64,000 nucleotides of DNA from an uncultured Burkholderiales bacterium (GTDB taxonomy: Bacteria > Pseudomonadota > Gammaproteobacteria > Burkholderiales > Burkholderiaceae_C): NCBI GenBank assembly GCA_937927685.1, contig CALBSC010000088.1, positions 1 to 64,000 on the forward strand, written 5' to 3'. This document shows positions 1 to 12,600 of this stretch, one piece after another. The notes beneath the pieces were generated by a model. It saw only the letters and a program-made list of their open reading frames with translations. It searched no databases and had not been told where the DNA came from. The position numbers and the translations under genes are program-made. Within the stretch, counting starts at the first letter, position 1. Each line of letters opens with the position of its first letter.

Positions 1-604
1 AGGTGGGGGTGAAGCCTGACGGGGCCGCCGTGCTGCCGTCATAAACCTTGGTGACACCCGTGTTGCTCAACGTGGGCGTGAGGGTGGCCGGGTCAATCGT
101 GACCGATGCGCTGCTGTTATCCAGGGTGGCGGGCAGCTTGTAGTTGCTGGCCAGACCGCCTGCACCATCCGCCAGCGTGATGTTGGAGATGAATTTGCCC
201 GTGGTGGCCACGTGTGCGTCAGAGGCGGTGGCCCCGGTGGCCGTCAGGCTCTCGCCGTTGATGCCGGTGCCGATCGTCACCTGGCCGTTGCTCAGGGCCG
301 TCGTGCCATCGTAGACCTTGGTGGCGCTGAGCGTGACGGTCTTTTCCGTCACCCGGGCGGCGACATTCTTGGAGGCGGCGTCGAGCACATAGTCCGTCGC
401 CTGCGAGCCCTTGTTGCCGGTGACCGCGGTCAGATTCAGGCCGGAGACGGTGATCGTGTTGGCCTGCAGCACGTTGGCGTTGTTGTAGGTGGCGTTCGTG
501 TTGCTCAGGGTGGCAGCCGTGTCACCACTGACCAGGCCCGAGAAGGTATAGGTGGGGGTGAAGCCTGACGGGGCCGCCGTGCTGCCGTCATAAACCTTGG
601 TGAC
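1..604 (-). repeat. 55-bp exact direct repeat (1-55 and 550-604) marking a 549-bp two-unit module
   Basis: Bases 1-55 and 550-604 are identical and the similarity continues beyond with scattered differences. The offset of 549 bp is 183 codons, which is longer than the 101-residue canonical unit. The module therefore contains one variant unit (SGFTPTY type) plus one unit of the ASDAHVATTGKF type. The identity suggests a recent duplication or gene-conversion event at the left end of the visible array. Confidence 0.85.
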
Positions 605-3600
605 GCCCGTGTTGCTCAGCGTGGGTGTGAGCGTGGCCGGCGTGATGCTGGCCCCGACGTCCTTGCTGGGCGCGTCCAGCGCGTAGTCTGATGCTGCCGA
701 ACCCTTGTTGCCACTGATGGCGCCAATGCTCAGGCCTGAGACGACGACTTTGGTGGCTTGAGACACGTGCGCATCGTTAAACTGCTTGGCGGTGTGATTC
801 ACGGTGGCTGCTGTATCGCCCGCGATAAACCCGGTCACGGCAAAGGTCGGCGTGAATCCGGTCGGGACAGCCGTCGTGCCGTCGTAGGTTTTGGTGACGC
901 CGGTATTGGTCAATCGTGACACCAGCGTCGCCGGGGTGATGGTGGCGCTGGCATTCTGAATGCTGGGGGCCGTGAAGGTGTAGTCGCTGGCCTGGCTGCC
1001 GGCCGATCCCGTCACGATGGTCAGGCTCGTCGTGCCGGTCGGCACAATCGAGGTGGCACTCGCCACGTGTGCGTTGTTGTAGGCCAGGGAGACGCCCGAC
1101 ACATCCAGGGTCAGGGTGTCGGTGGCAACACCGCCAGACACCGTCCCGGTGACCGTGGCATTGGTGCTGGTGGTGCCGTCATAGACCTTGGTCAGCGTTC
1201 CCCCGATGGTGGCGGTGGAGGTCAGGGCCTTGGGCGTGATGTTGCCTGCGACGTTGGCAATGACGGGCTGGGTCATCCGGTAGTCGGTTGGCAGGCTGGT
1301 CGACGACGAGGAATCGATCCTGAATGCCGAGGTGCCGCTCGCCAGGATGGCGCTGGCATTGTTCACGTGGGCGTTGTCGTAGTTCAGGCGGATATTGGTG
1401 GCGTCCAGACTGATGTTGTCGCCGGCGATACCACCGCTGACCGTGCCGCTCACCGTGGCGTTGCTGGCCACGGTGGTGCCGTCGTAGTCTTTGGTCACCG
1501 TGCCGCCGATGCTGGCGGTGGCGGTCAGGGCCTTGGCGGTGATGGTTGCAGCGGCATTGGCAATGTTGGGTTGTGACAAGAGGTAGTCACCCGTCTGGCT
1601 GCCAGAGCTCGAGGTGTTGATGGTGAAAGCGCTGTTGCCTGTGGCAACCACCGCAGTGCCCAATCCCACGTGTGCATTGTTGTAGGCCAGTCGGACACTG
1701 GAGGTGTCCAGGCTCAGGGTGTCGCCCGCGATAGCGCCGGAGACTGAACCGGCCACGGTGGCACCGGGGGCTGCCGTCGACCCGTCATACACCTTGGTCA
1801 GGGTGCCGCCGATGGCAGCGGCAGATGTCAGGGCCTTGGGCGTGATGGTGGCCGTGGCGTTGGCAATGGTGGGTTGGGACAGGCTGTAGTCACTGACCTG
1901 GCTGCCATTGTTGCTCGCCCCGATGGCGAAGGTGCTGGTTCCGGAGGCGATCAGGGCATTGGCTGAGGTCACGTGGGCATTGTTGTAGGCAAGGCTCACA
2001 CCCGAGGTATTCAGGGTCAGGGTGTCGCCAGACAGGGCGCCATCCACGCTGCCGGTCACCGTGGCCCCGATGGGCGCAGCGGTGGAGCCGTCATAGATCT
2101 TGGTCGCTACGCCGCCGATGCTGGCGGTGGAGGTCAGGGCCTTGGGCGTGATGGTGGCGGCGGCGTCCGCCACCACCGGTGCCGTGAAGCTGTAATCGCC
2201 GGCCACGCTGTTGCTGCTGGACGATGTAATGGTGAGGGTGCCACTGCCAGTTGCTGCCACCTTGCTGGCCGAGGCCACGTGCGCATTGTTGTAAGCCAGT
2301 GTGACGCCAGAGGTGTTGAGAGCCAGCACATCACCGGCAATCCCGCCTGTGACAGAGCCACTCACCGTGGCGGCCGTCGTGGTGGTGCCGTCATACACCT
2401 TGGTCAGCGTGCCGCCGATGCTGGCTGTCGAACCCAGGGCCTTCGGGGTAATCCGCGCGGCGGCTTCCTGCGTGGTGGTGCTCAGGGCGTAATCCGAAGC
2501 GACCGAGGCATTGCCGCCGGCGATGCTCGCCAGGCTGAGGCCTGACACCACGACTTTGCTGGCCTGCGCCACGTGCGCATTGTCATAGGCCGTCCCCGTG
2601 TTGGTCAGCGTGGCGGCCGTATCGCCATTCACCAGGCCCGCAAAACTGTAGGTGGGCGCAAACCCGGTGGGTGCGTCGGTCGTTCCGTCATAGGTTTTGG
2701 TCACGCCGGTGTTCGTCAGGGTCGGGGTGAGGGTGGCCTTGGTGATTGATGCGGTGGCGCTGGGCACCGTCGGGGGGGTGAACCGGTAATCGCTGGCCAC
2801 GCTGGCCAGGGTCGAGTTGGCGACGGTGAAGCCGATGGGGCCGCTGGCGCTGACGGCGGAGGCCGTCGCCACGTGGGCGGAATCGTAGGCCAGGGTTGCG
2901 CCGGAGGTGTCCAGACTCAAGTTGTCGCCCACGAGTGCACCCAGCACCGAGCCGGTGAGGGTGGCGCCGGGAGCGCTTGTGCGACCGTCATAGACTTTGG
3001 TCAGTGTCCCGCCAATGGCAGCTGTTGCGTTGATGGCCCTGGGCGTGATGGTGCCGGCCACACTCGCAATCGTGGGCGCGGTGTACTGGTAGTCGCCCAC
3101 TTCACTGCCGGCATTCGACGCAGCGATGGTGAGGCTGGCCGAACCCGATGCAGCAATGGTCGTGGCTTGTGCGACGTGGCTGCTGTTGTAGTTGAGGGTA
3201 ATGCCTTGCGTGTTCAGGTTGAGGGCATCACCGGCGATGGCGCCACTCACCGATGTGGTCAGCGTGGCGTTTTTCGCCAGCAACGTGCCATCGTAGACCT
3301 TGGTATTGCTGCCCACGATGGTGGCTGTGGCCGTCAGGGCTTTGGGCGTGATGGACGCCACGGCGTCGGTGATCACCGGTTGCGAGAAGCTGTAGTCACT
3401 GCTGGCGCTGTTGGCTGCGCTGTTGGCGATGGTGAATCCACTGGTGCCCGTCGCGATGACGGCGTTGGCAGAGGATGCATGGGTCGTGTTGTAGTTCAGG
3501 CTCACATTGGAGACATCGAGGTTCACGCTGTCGCCTGCAATCGCCCCCTGCACCGTTCCGGCCAGGGTGGCGCCGGTGGCGGCCGTGTTGCCATCGTAGG

Positions 3601-6600
3601 TCTTGCTCAGCGTGCCACCAATCGTGGCCGTCGATGTCAGGGCCCTGGGGGTGATGCTGGCATTGACGTTGGCGATTGTCGGCGCAGAGAAGCTGTAGTC
3701 CGAGGCCACGCTGCTGGCCGTGGGCGAGCTGATTGCCAGCGTGCTGGTGCCGCTGGCGACGATGGCATTGGCGCCGATCACGTGGGTGCTGTTGTAGGCC
3801 AGGTTCACACCCGATGTGTTCAGGGTCAGCGTGTCACCCGCCACAGCGCCATCCACGGTGCCGCTGACCGTGGCACCCGTTGCTGTGGTGCTGCCGTCAT
3901 AGACCTTGGTGTGTATGCCGCCAATGCTGGCGGTGGCGCTCAGGGCCTTGGGGGTGATGGAGCCGGTGACATCGGCAATGACCGGGGGGGTGAAGCTGTA
4001 GTCGCCGGCCACGCTGTTGCGGGTGGTCGAGGCAATGGTGAGTGCGCCGCTGCCCAGGGTCGTGACCTTGTTGGCCAGGGCGGCGTGGGCATTGTTGTAG
4101 ACCAGGGTGATGCCCGAGGTGTCCAGGCTCAACGTGTCGCCATTCACTGCACCGTTCACCATGCCTGCCACCGTGGCGCCCGTGGCCGCCGTGGTCCCGT
4201 CATAGACCTTGGTGAGTGTGCCGCCAATGCTGGCCGTGGAGGTCAGGGCCTTGGGGGTGATGGTGGCGGCTGCACTCGAGATGGTGGGCGCCGTGAAGTT
4301 GTAGTCGCTGGCCAGGCTGCCCGCCGTGGGGGAGTTGATGGTCAGCGAGGTGTTGCCGGTGGCGGTCAGCCTGGTAGCGGTGGCTACGTGGGCATTGTTG
4401 TAGGTGACGCTCAGGGCAGACGTATCCAGGGACACCGTGTCGCCAGCAATGGCGCCTGTCACGGTTCCACTGACCGTGGCCGCCGAAGCCGTCGTGCCAT
4501 CGTAGCTCTTGGTCAATGCGCCGCCGATGCTGGCCGTTGCCGTCAGGGCTTTGGCCGTGATGGTGGCGGGCGCATTCGCAATCGTGGGTGCGCTGAAGTT
4601 GTAGTCACTCACCAGGCTGCCGGCACTGGGCGAGATGATCGATAGCGTGCCGCTGCCTCTGGCCACGATGGTGTTGGCCGTAGCCACGTGTGCATTGTTG
4701 TAGGCCAGGGTGACACCTGAGGTGTCCAGGCTCAGGCTGTCGCCAGCCACGGCACCGGTTATCGCGCTGGTGATGGTGGCGCCGGTGGCGGCGGTGGTGC
4801 CGTCGTAGGTCTTGGTGAGGCTGCCCCCGATGCTGCCCCCGATGCTGGCCGTGGCTGTGAGGGCTTTGGCGGTGATGGACGCGGTGGCGTCTGCGATCAC
4901 CGGGGTCGTGAAGCCGTAGTCCGACACCACGCTGTTGGCGGTGGGGGAGCTGATGGTCAGTGCGCCACTGCCGCTCGCGCTGATCTTGGTGGCGCTCTCC
5001 ACGTGGGCATTGTTGTAGGCCAGGCTGATGCCCGTGGTGTTCAGGCTCAGGGTGTCGCCGTCAATCGCGCCGGTCACGTTGCCCGCCACGGTGGCGCCAG
5101 TGGCCGCCTTGGTGCCGTCATACACCTTGGTCAGCGTGCCGCCAATGCTGGCCGTGACGGTCAGGGGTTTGGGGCTGATCGTGCCGGCCACGTTGGCAAT
5201 CGACGGTGCTGTGTAGCTGTAATCACTGGGCACACTGTTGGCACTGCCGGTGGCGGCGATCGTGAATCCCCCATTGCCGATGGCGGCGATGCTGCTGGCC
5301 CCCACGACGTGTGCGTTGTTGTAGGCGAGGGTGATGCCGGTGCTGTTCAGGTTCAGGGTGTCGCCGTCGATGGCGCCGGAAATCGTTCCAGATAGGGTCG
5401 CGCCGGTGGCGGCGGTGGTGCCGTCATACGTCTTATTCAAGGTCCCGCCAATGGTGGCGGTCGCCGTCAGGGCTCGCGGCGTGATTGTGGCCGCTGCATT
5501 GGCAATGGTGGGCGCACTGAAGCTGTAGTCACTGGGCAGACTGTTGGCGGTGGGCGAGGTGATGGCCAGCGATGAGGTGCCGGTCACGGCGATGGTGTTG
5601 GCGGTGGCCACGTGCGCCGTGTTGTAGGCGAGGCTGATGCCCGAGGTGTCCAGCGTCAACGTGTCACCTGCGACGCTGCCGGTGACAGAACTCGACACCA
5701 CAGCGCCGGTGGCGGCGGTGGTGCCGTCGTAGGTCTTGGTGAGTGTGCCGCCCAGGCTGGCCGTTGCCGTCAACGCCTTGGGAGTGATGGTGGCAGGCAC
5801 TTCCGCAAGGGTCGGCGCGGTGAAGCCGTAGTCGGAAGTGGCGCTGTTGGCTGTCGGTGAGCTGATGGCCAGTGTGCCGCTGCCCGTGGCCGTGACCTTG
5901 TTGGCGGCAAGCACGTGCGCGGAGTTGTAAGCCAGTGTGATCCCCGAGGTGTTCAGGCTCAGGGTGTCACCTGCCACGGCGCCCGTGATGGTACTGGCAA
6001 TGGTGGCGCCTGTGGCGGCGGCAGTGCCATCGTAGATTTTGGTCAGTGCGCCCCCGATGCTCGCCGTCGTGGTCAGCGATTTCGGTGTGATCGTCGCCGC
6101 GGCGTCTGCGATCGCGGGAGCGCTGAAGTTGTAATCGCTGGCCACGCTGCTGCTGGCCGATGAGGCAATGGTGAGTGCACCGCTGCCGGTGGCGGTCAGT
6201 TTGTTGGCCGCTGCCACGTGCGCGTTGTTGTAAGCCAGGGTGATGCCCGCGGTGTTCAGGCTCAGGGTATCGCCGGTGGCCGCCCCGGTGATGGTGCTGT
6301 TGATCACAGCGCCGCTGGCACTGGTGGTGCCGTCATAAACCTTGGTGAGCGTGCCGCCGATGCTGGCCGTGGTGGTCAGGGCTCGGGGGGTGATGGCGAC
6401 CCCGGTCGTCACGGTGCTGATCACGGGTGCCGTGAAGTTGTAATCCGAGGGTTGGCTGCCCGCTGTGGCCGATGTGATCGCCAGGGTGCTGTTGCCCGTG
6501 GCCACAATGGCGGTGGCATCCGCGACGTGTGCGCTGTTGTAGTTCAGACTGACGCCGGCGGTGTTCAGGTTCAAGGTGTCGCCTGACACCGCGCCGGTGA

Positions 6601-9600
6601 TGGATCCCGAGACGGTGGCGCCCGTGGCGGTCGCGGTGCCGTCATAGGTCTTGGTCAGGGAGCCACCAATGCTGGCGGTGGAGGTCAGCACTTTGGGCGT
6701 GATGGTGGCTGCCACCGAAGCAATGGTGGGAGCCGTGAAGTTGTAGTCACCGGCCACGCTGCCCATGATGGGCGAGCTGATGGTGAGGCTGCTGCTGCCG
6801 CTGGCGAGGATGGCGTTGGCACCTGACACGTGCGCGCTGTTGTACGCCAGCGTGATGCCGCTGGTATTCAGGCTGAGGGTGTCACCGTTGATGGCACCAG
6901 TCACCGACCCGCCCACCGTGGATCCGGTGGCGGCGGTCGTGCCATCGTAGGCCTTGGTCACCGCACCACCAATGCTGGCTGTGGTGGTGAGGGCTCTGGG
7001 CGTGATGGTGGCTACCGCGTTGGCAATGGTGGGTGCGGTGAAACTGTAGTCTGACGCCACGCTGTTGGCGGCGGTCGCGTTGATGGCGAGCGCGCTGCTG
7101 CCGCTGGCCACGATGGCGTTGGCGCCGGCCACGTGCGCATTGTTGTAAGCGAGGGACACACTCGAGGTGTCCAGGCTCAGGGTGTCACCCGTGATGGCGC
7201 CGGTCACCGAACTGGACACGGACGCGCCCGTGGCCGCCGTCGTGCCATCATAGGCCTTGGTCAAGGCGCCGCCAATGCTGGCGGTGACAGTCAGTGCCTT
7301 GGGGGTGATGGTTGCTGTGGCATCCTGGATCACCGGTGCAGTGAACGTGTAGTCTGTCGCCGCGCTGTTGGTGTTGGGCGAGCTGATGGCGAGCGTGCCG
7401 TTGCCGGTCGCCACAATCCGGTTGGCGGTGGCGACGTGGGCGGTGTTGTAGGCCAGGCTGATGCCCGAGGTGTTCAGGTTCAGCGTGTCGCCCGCGATGG
7501 CCCCGGTCACCGTGCCCGTCACGGTGGCGCCAGTGGCGGCCGTGGTGCCGTCATAGGTTTTGCTGAGGGAACCGCCAATGGTGGCCGTGCTGGTCAGGGC
7601 CTTGGCCGTGATGGTTCCGGCGGCGTTGGCAATGGTGGGTGCGGTGAAGCTGTAGTCACCGGCCACACTGTTGGCCGTGGGCGAACTGATGGTGAGCGAG
7701 CCGGTTCCGCTGGCCGAAATGGTTGTGGCACTGGCCACGTGTGCGTTGTTGTAGGCCAGGGTCACGCCGGATGTATTGAGGCTCAGCGTATCACCTGCAA
7801 TTCCACCCGTGATGTTGCTCGAAATGGTGGCGCCGGTGGCGGTGGTGGTGCCGTCATAGGTTTTGGAGACTGTCCCGCCAATGCTGGCGGTGGCAGTCAG
7901 GGCCCTGGGCGTGATGGAGCCGACGACATCAGCAATCACGGGCGCGGTGAAACTGTAATCGCCCGCCACACTGTTGTTGGTGGGGGACGAGATGTTCAGT
8001 GTGCTGTTGCCACTGGCCACGATGGCCGTGGCGGTGCCGACGTGAGCGCTGTTGTAGGCCAGTGTGACCCCGGCGGTGTTGAGGCTCAGCGTATCGCCCG
8101 CCACAGCACCGGTGACAGAACCCAGGGTGGTCGCACCGGTGGCGGCCGTGGTGCCATCGTAGGTTTTGGTGAGTGTGCCGCCAATGCTGGCCGTGGCCGT
8201 CAGGGCCTTGGCGGAAATGGAGGCATTCACGTCGGCAATGGTCGGTGCTGTGAAGCTGTAATCGCTGGCCACGCTGTTGCTGGTCGAGGCGGCAATGGCC
8301 AGAGTGCCACTGCCGGTGGCAGCAATCTTCGTGGCCGAGGCGACGTGGGCATTGTCATAGGCCAGCGTGATGCCCGAGGTGTTCAGGCCCAGGGTGTCAC
8401 CCGCCACGGCGCCGCTGACAGAACTGACCACGGTGGCGCCCGTGGCGGCGGTGGTGCCGTCGTAGGTCTTGGTGAGCGTGCCGCCAATGCTGGCCGTGGT
8501 GGTCAGGGCTTTCGCAGCGATGGAGGCCGTGGCATCTGCAATGACGGGCGCGCTGAAGCTGTAGTCGCTTGCCACACTGTTGTACGTGGGCGAGTTGATG
8601 GCAAGCGTGCTGCTGCCACTGGCCACAATTTTGTTGGCCGAAGCGACGTGGGCGTTGTTGTAGGCCAGGCTGATGCCGGCAGTGTTCAGGCTCAGCGTGT
8701 CGCCATTGAGGGCTCCGCTCACCGTGCCCGACACGGATGCACCGGTGGCGGCGGTGGTGCCGTCGTAGGTTTTGGAGAGCGTGCCGCCAATGCTGGCCGT
8801 TGAGGTCAACGCCTTGGGCGTGATGGTGGCAATGACGTTGCTGATGGTAGGCGCGGTGAAGCTGTAGTCGCCAGCCACACTGTTGCTGCCCGATGCCGCA
8901 ATGTTGAGCGTGCCGCTGCCCGTGGCCACCACCGAATTGGCTGTGGCCACGTGGGCACTGTTGTAGGCCAGGGTGATGCCCGAGGTGTTCAGGCTGAGGC
9001 TGTCGCCTGAGATGCCACCCGTCACCGCACTGGACACGGTGGCGCCCGTGGCCGCGGTGGTGCCGTCGTAGGTCTTGGTGAGTGTGCCGCCAATGCTGGC
9101 CGTGGTCGTCAGGACTTTGGGGGTGATGGTGGCGTTAACGTCGGCGATGGTGGGCGCGGAGAAGCTGTAGTCCGAGGCCACACTGCTGGCTTGGGCCGAG
9201 TTGATGGCCAGTGTGCCGCTGCCGGTGGCGGTGATTTTGCTGGCAGTGGGCGCGTGGGCTGAATCGTAAGCCAGCGAGACGCCCGAGGTGTTCAGGGTCA
9301 GGGTGTCACCCGTCACAGCACCGGTGATCGTGCTGACCACGGTGGCATTGGTGGCGGCGGTCGTGCCGTCATAGGTCTTGTTGAGGTTACCCCCGATGCT
9401 GGCCGTACTGGTCAGGGCCTTGGCGGTGATATTGGCCGCCGCATTGGCGATCACCGGGGCCGAGAAGTTGTAGTCCGAGACCACGCTGCCGGAGGTGGAG
9501 GAACCAATGCCCAGGCTTCCACTGCCGCTGGCCACCACGGCACTGGCGCCGACCACGTGTGCGTTGTTGTAGGCCAGGTTGATGCCGGCGGTGTTGAGGT

Positions 9601-12600
9601 TCAGCACATCCCCGTTGATGCCACCGGTGACGCTGCCGGTCACCGAGGCGCCGGTGGCAGCGGTGGTGCCATCGTAGGTTTTGGTCAGCGTGCCGCCAAT
9701 GCTGGCTGTGGCGGTCAGTGCCTTCGCAGTGATGGAGGCCTGGGCGTCAGCGATGGTGGGTGCGGTGAATCTGTAGTCGGTGGCCACGCTGTTCAGCGTG
9801 GGCGAACTGATGGTCAGGGTGCTGGTGCCGCTGGCGACCACGGCATTGGCCCCCACCACGTGGGCATTGTTGTATGCCATGCTGATGCCCGTGGTGTTCA
9901 GGGTGAGGGTGTCATTCGCCACGGCACCTGTCACCGAACCGGACACGGTGGCTGTGGAGGCGTTGGTCGTGCCGTCGTAGGTTTTGGTGAGTGTGCCGCC
10001 AATGCTGGCGGTGGCGGTCAGGGCCTTGGGGGTGATGGATGCCGTGGCCGCTGCAATGGTGGGTGCGGTGAAACTGTAGTCGCCGGCCACACTGCTGGCG
10101 GTGGGCGAGGTGATGGCCAGCGTGCTGGACCCGCTGGCCACAATCGACGTGGCGTTGGCCACGTGGGCATTGTTGTAAGCCAGGGTGACGGCCGAGGTGT
10201 CCAGGCTCAGACTGTCGCCGGCGATGCCGCCGGTAACTGTGCCGGCCACCGCGGCGCCAGTGGCAGCCGTGGTGCCATCGTAGGCCTTGGTGAGTGTGCC
10301 GCCAATGCTGGCAGAGGCGGTCAGTGCCCTGGGCGTGATGCGGGCGGTGGTGGCGTCGGCAATCGTCGGCGCGGTGAAACTGTAGTCGCTGTTCACGCTG
10401 CTGCTGGCTGAGGACGCAATACTGAGCGCACCACTGCCGCTGGCGGTCACTTTGTTGGCCGAGGCCACGTGGGCATTGTTATAAGCCAGGGTGATGCCCG
10501 AGGTGTTGAGGTTCAGCGTGTCGCCGGTGATCGCACCGGTGATGCTGCCCGTGATCGTGGCCCCCGTGGCGGCGGTGCTGCCGTCGTAGGTTTTGGTGAG
10601 CGTGCCACCGATGCTGGCGGTGGTGGTCAGGGCCTTGGCCGTGATGCTGGCTGCTGCGTTGGCGATGGTGGGCGCCGTGAAGGCGTAGTCCGTGGCCACA
10701 CTGTTGGCGGTGGAGGCTCCGATCACGAGCGAACCGCTGCCGCTCGCCACCACCGCGGTAGCACCGACCACGTGTGCGTTGTTGTAGGCCAGCGTGATGC
10801 CCGATGTGTTGAGGCTGAGGGTATCGTTGTTCAAGCCGCCCGTGACGCTGCCCGTGACGGTGGCCCCGGTGGCCGCGGTGGTGCCATCGTAGGTTTTGGT
10901 GAGCGTGCCGCCAATGGTGGCAGTCGAGGTCAGGGCTTTGGGCGTGATGGTGGCCGCCGCATTGGCAATGGTGGGTGCCGTGAAGGCGTAGTCGCTCCCC
11001 AGGCTGAAGGCGGTCGGGGAACTGATGGTGAGCGAGGTGTTGCCGCTCGCCACCACCGCGTTGGCGGTCGCCACGTGGGCGTCGTTGTAGGCCAGCGAGA
11101 CACTGCCCGTGTTGAGGCTGAGGGTGTCGCCGTTGATGGCGCCCGTGACAGAACCCGAGACCGACGCGCCCGTGGCGGCCGTGGTGCCGTCATAGGTTTT
11201 GGTGAGTGTGCCGCCTATGCTGGCGGTGGATGTCAACACCTTGGGCGTGATGCTGGCTGTCGCCGCTGCAATGCTGGGCGCGGTGAAACTGTAGTCGGTG
11301 GCCACACTGCTGCTGGCCGAAGCGCCGATCGCCAAGGAGGCGCTGCCGTTGGTCACGGCAATCTGGTTTGCCGTGGCCACGTGCGCGTTGTTGTAAGCCA
11401 GGTTGACACCGGTGGTGTTCAGGTTCAGGCTGTCACCGGCAATGCCGCCAGTGACCGTGCCCGTGACCACCGCGCCGGTGGCCGCCGTGCTGCCGTCATA
11501 GGCTTTGGTGAGCGTCCCGCCGATGCTGGCCGTGGCGGACAGGGCCCGGGTGGTGATGGTCGCCGTGGCGTCCGTGATCGACGGTGCGGTGAAGGTGTAG
11601 TCGCTGGCCACACTGCTGCTGCCAGTCGAGGCAATGCTCAGTGTCGCGCTGCCCGTGGCAACCACCTTGTTGGCCAGGGCCACGTGGGCGTTGTTGTAGG
11701 CCAGCGAGATGGGCGACGTGTTCAGGGCCAGCGTATCCCCGCTGATGCCCCCCGTGACAGACCCGGAGACAGTCGCGCCCGTGGCAGCGGTGGTGCCGTC
11801 ATAGGTCTTGGTGAGCGTGCCGCCAATGCTGGCCGTGGCCGTCAGCGCTTTGGCGGTGATGGTGGCGGGCGCATTGGCGATGGTGGGCGCTGTGAAGCTG
11901 TAGTCAGAGGCGACGCTGTTGACGGTGGACGAGTTGATGACGAGCGACCCACTGCCGCTGGCCACCACGGCATTGGCTGCCGTCACGTGCGCATTGTTGT
12001 ATGCCAGGGAAATGCCCGAGGTGTTCAGGCTCAGGCTGTCGGCCCCCAGTGCGCCGGTGACCGTACCGGTCACGGTCGCCCCGGAGGCGGTGGTGGTGCC
12101 GTCGTAGACCTTGGTGAGCGTGCCTCCGATGGTGGCCGTGGTCGTCAGGGCTTTGGGGGTGATCGACGCCGTGGCGTCCAGGATCGTCGGTGCCGTGAAA
12201 CTGTAGTCGCTTGCCACGCTGCTGGCCGTGGGGGAACTGATGGTGAGCGTGCTGCTGCCGCTGGCCACGATGGCATTGGCGCTGGCCACGTGAGCATTGT
12301 TGTAGGCCAGTGAGACGCCGCCGGTATTCAAAGTCAGCGTATCGCTGCTGATGCCGCCCGACACAGACCCGGAGACAGTCGCGCCCGTCGCGGTGGTGGT
12401 GCCGTCATAGGTTTTGGTCAGTGTGCCGCCAATGCTGGCGGCGGCCGTCAGGGCCCTGGGGGTGACCGAGGCCGTGACATCGGCAATGGACGGTGCGGTG
12501 AAGGTGTAGTCGCTGGCAGCGCTGTTGCTGCCGGAGGAGGCGATGGTCAGCGCGCCCGAGCCCGTGGCAGTAATCTTGTTGGCTCCGACCACGTGCGCAT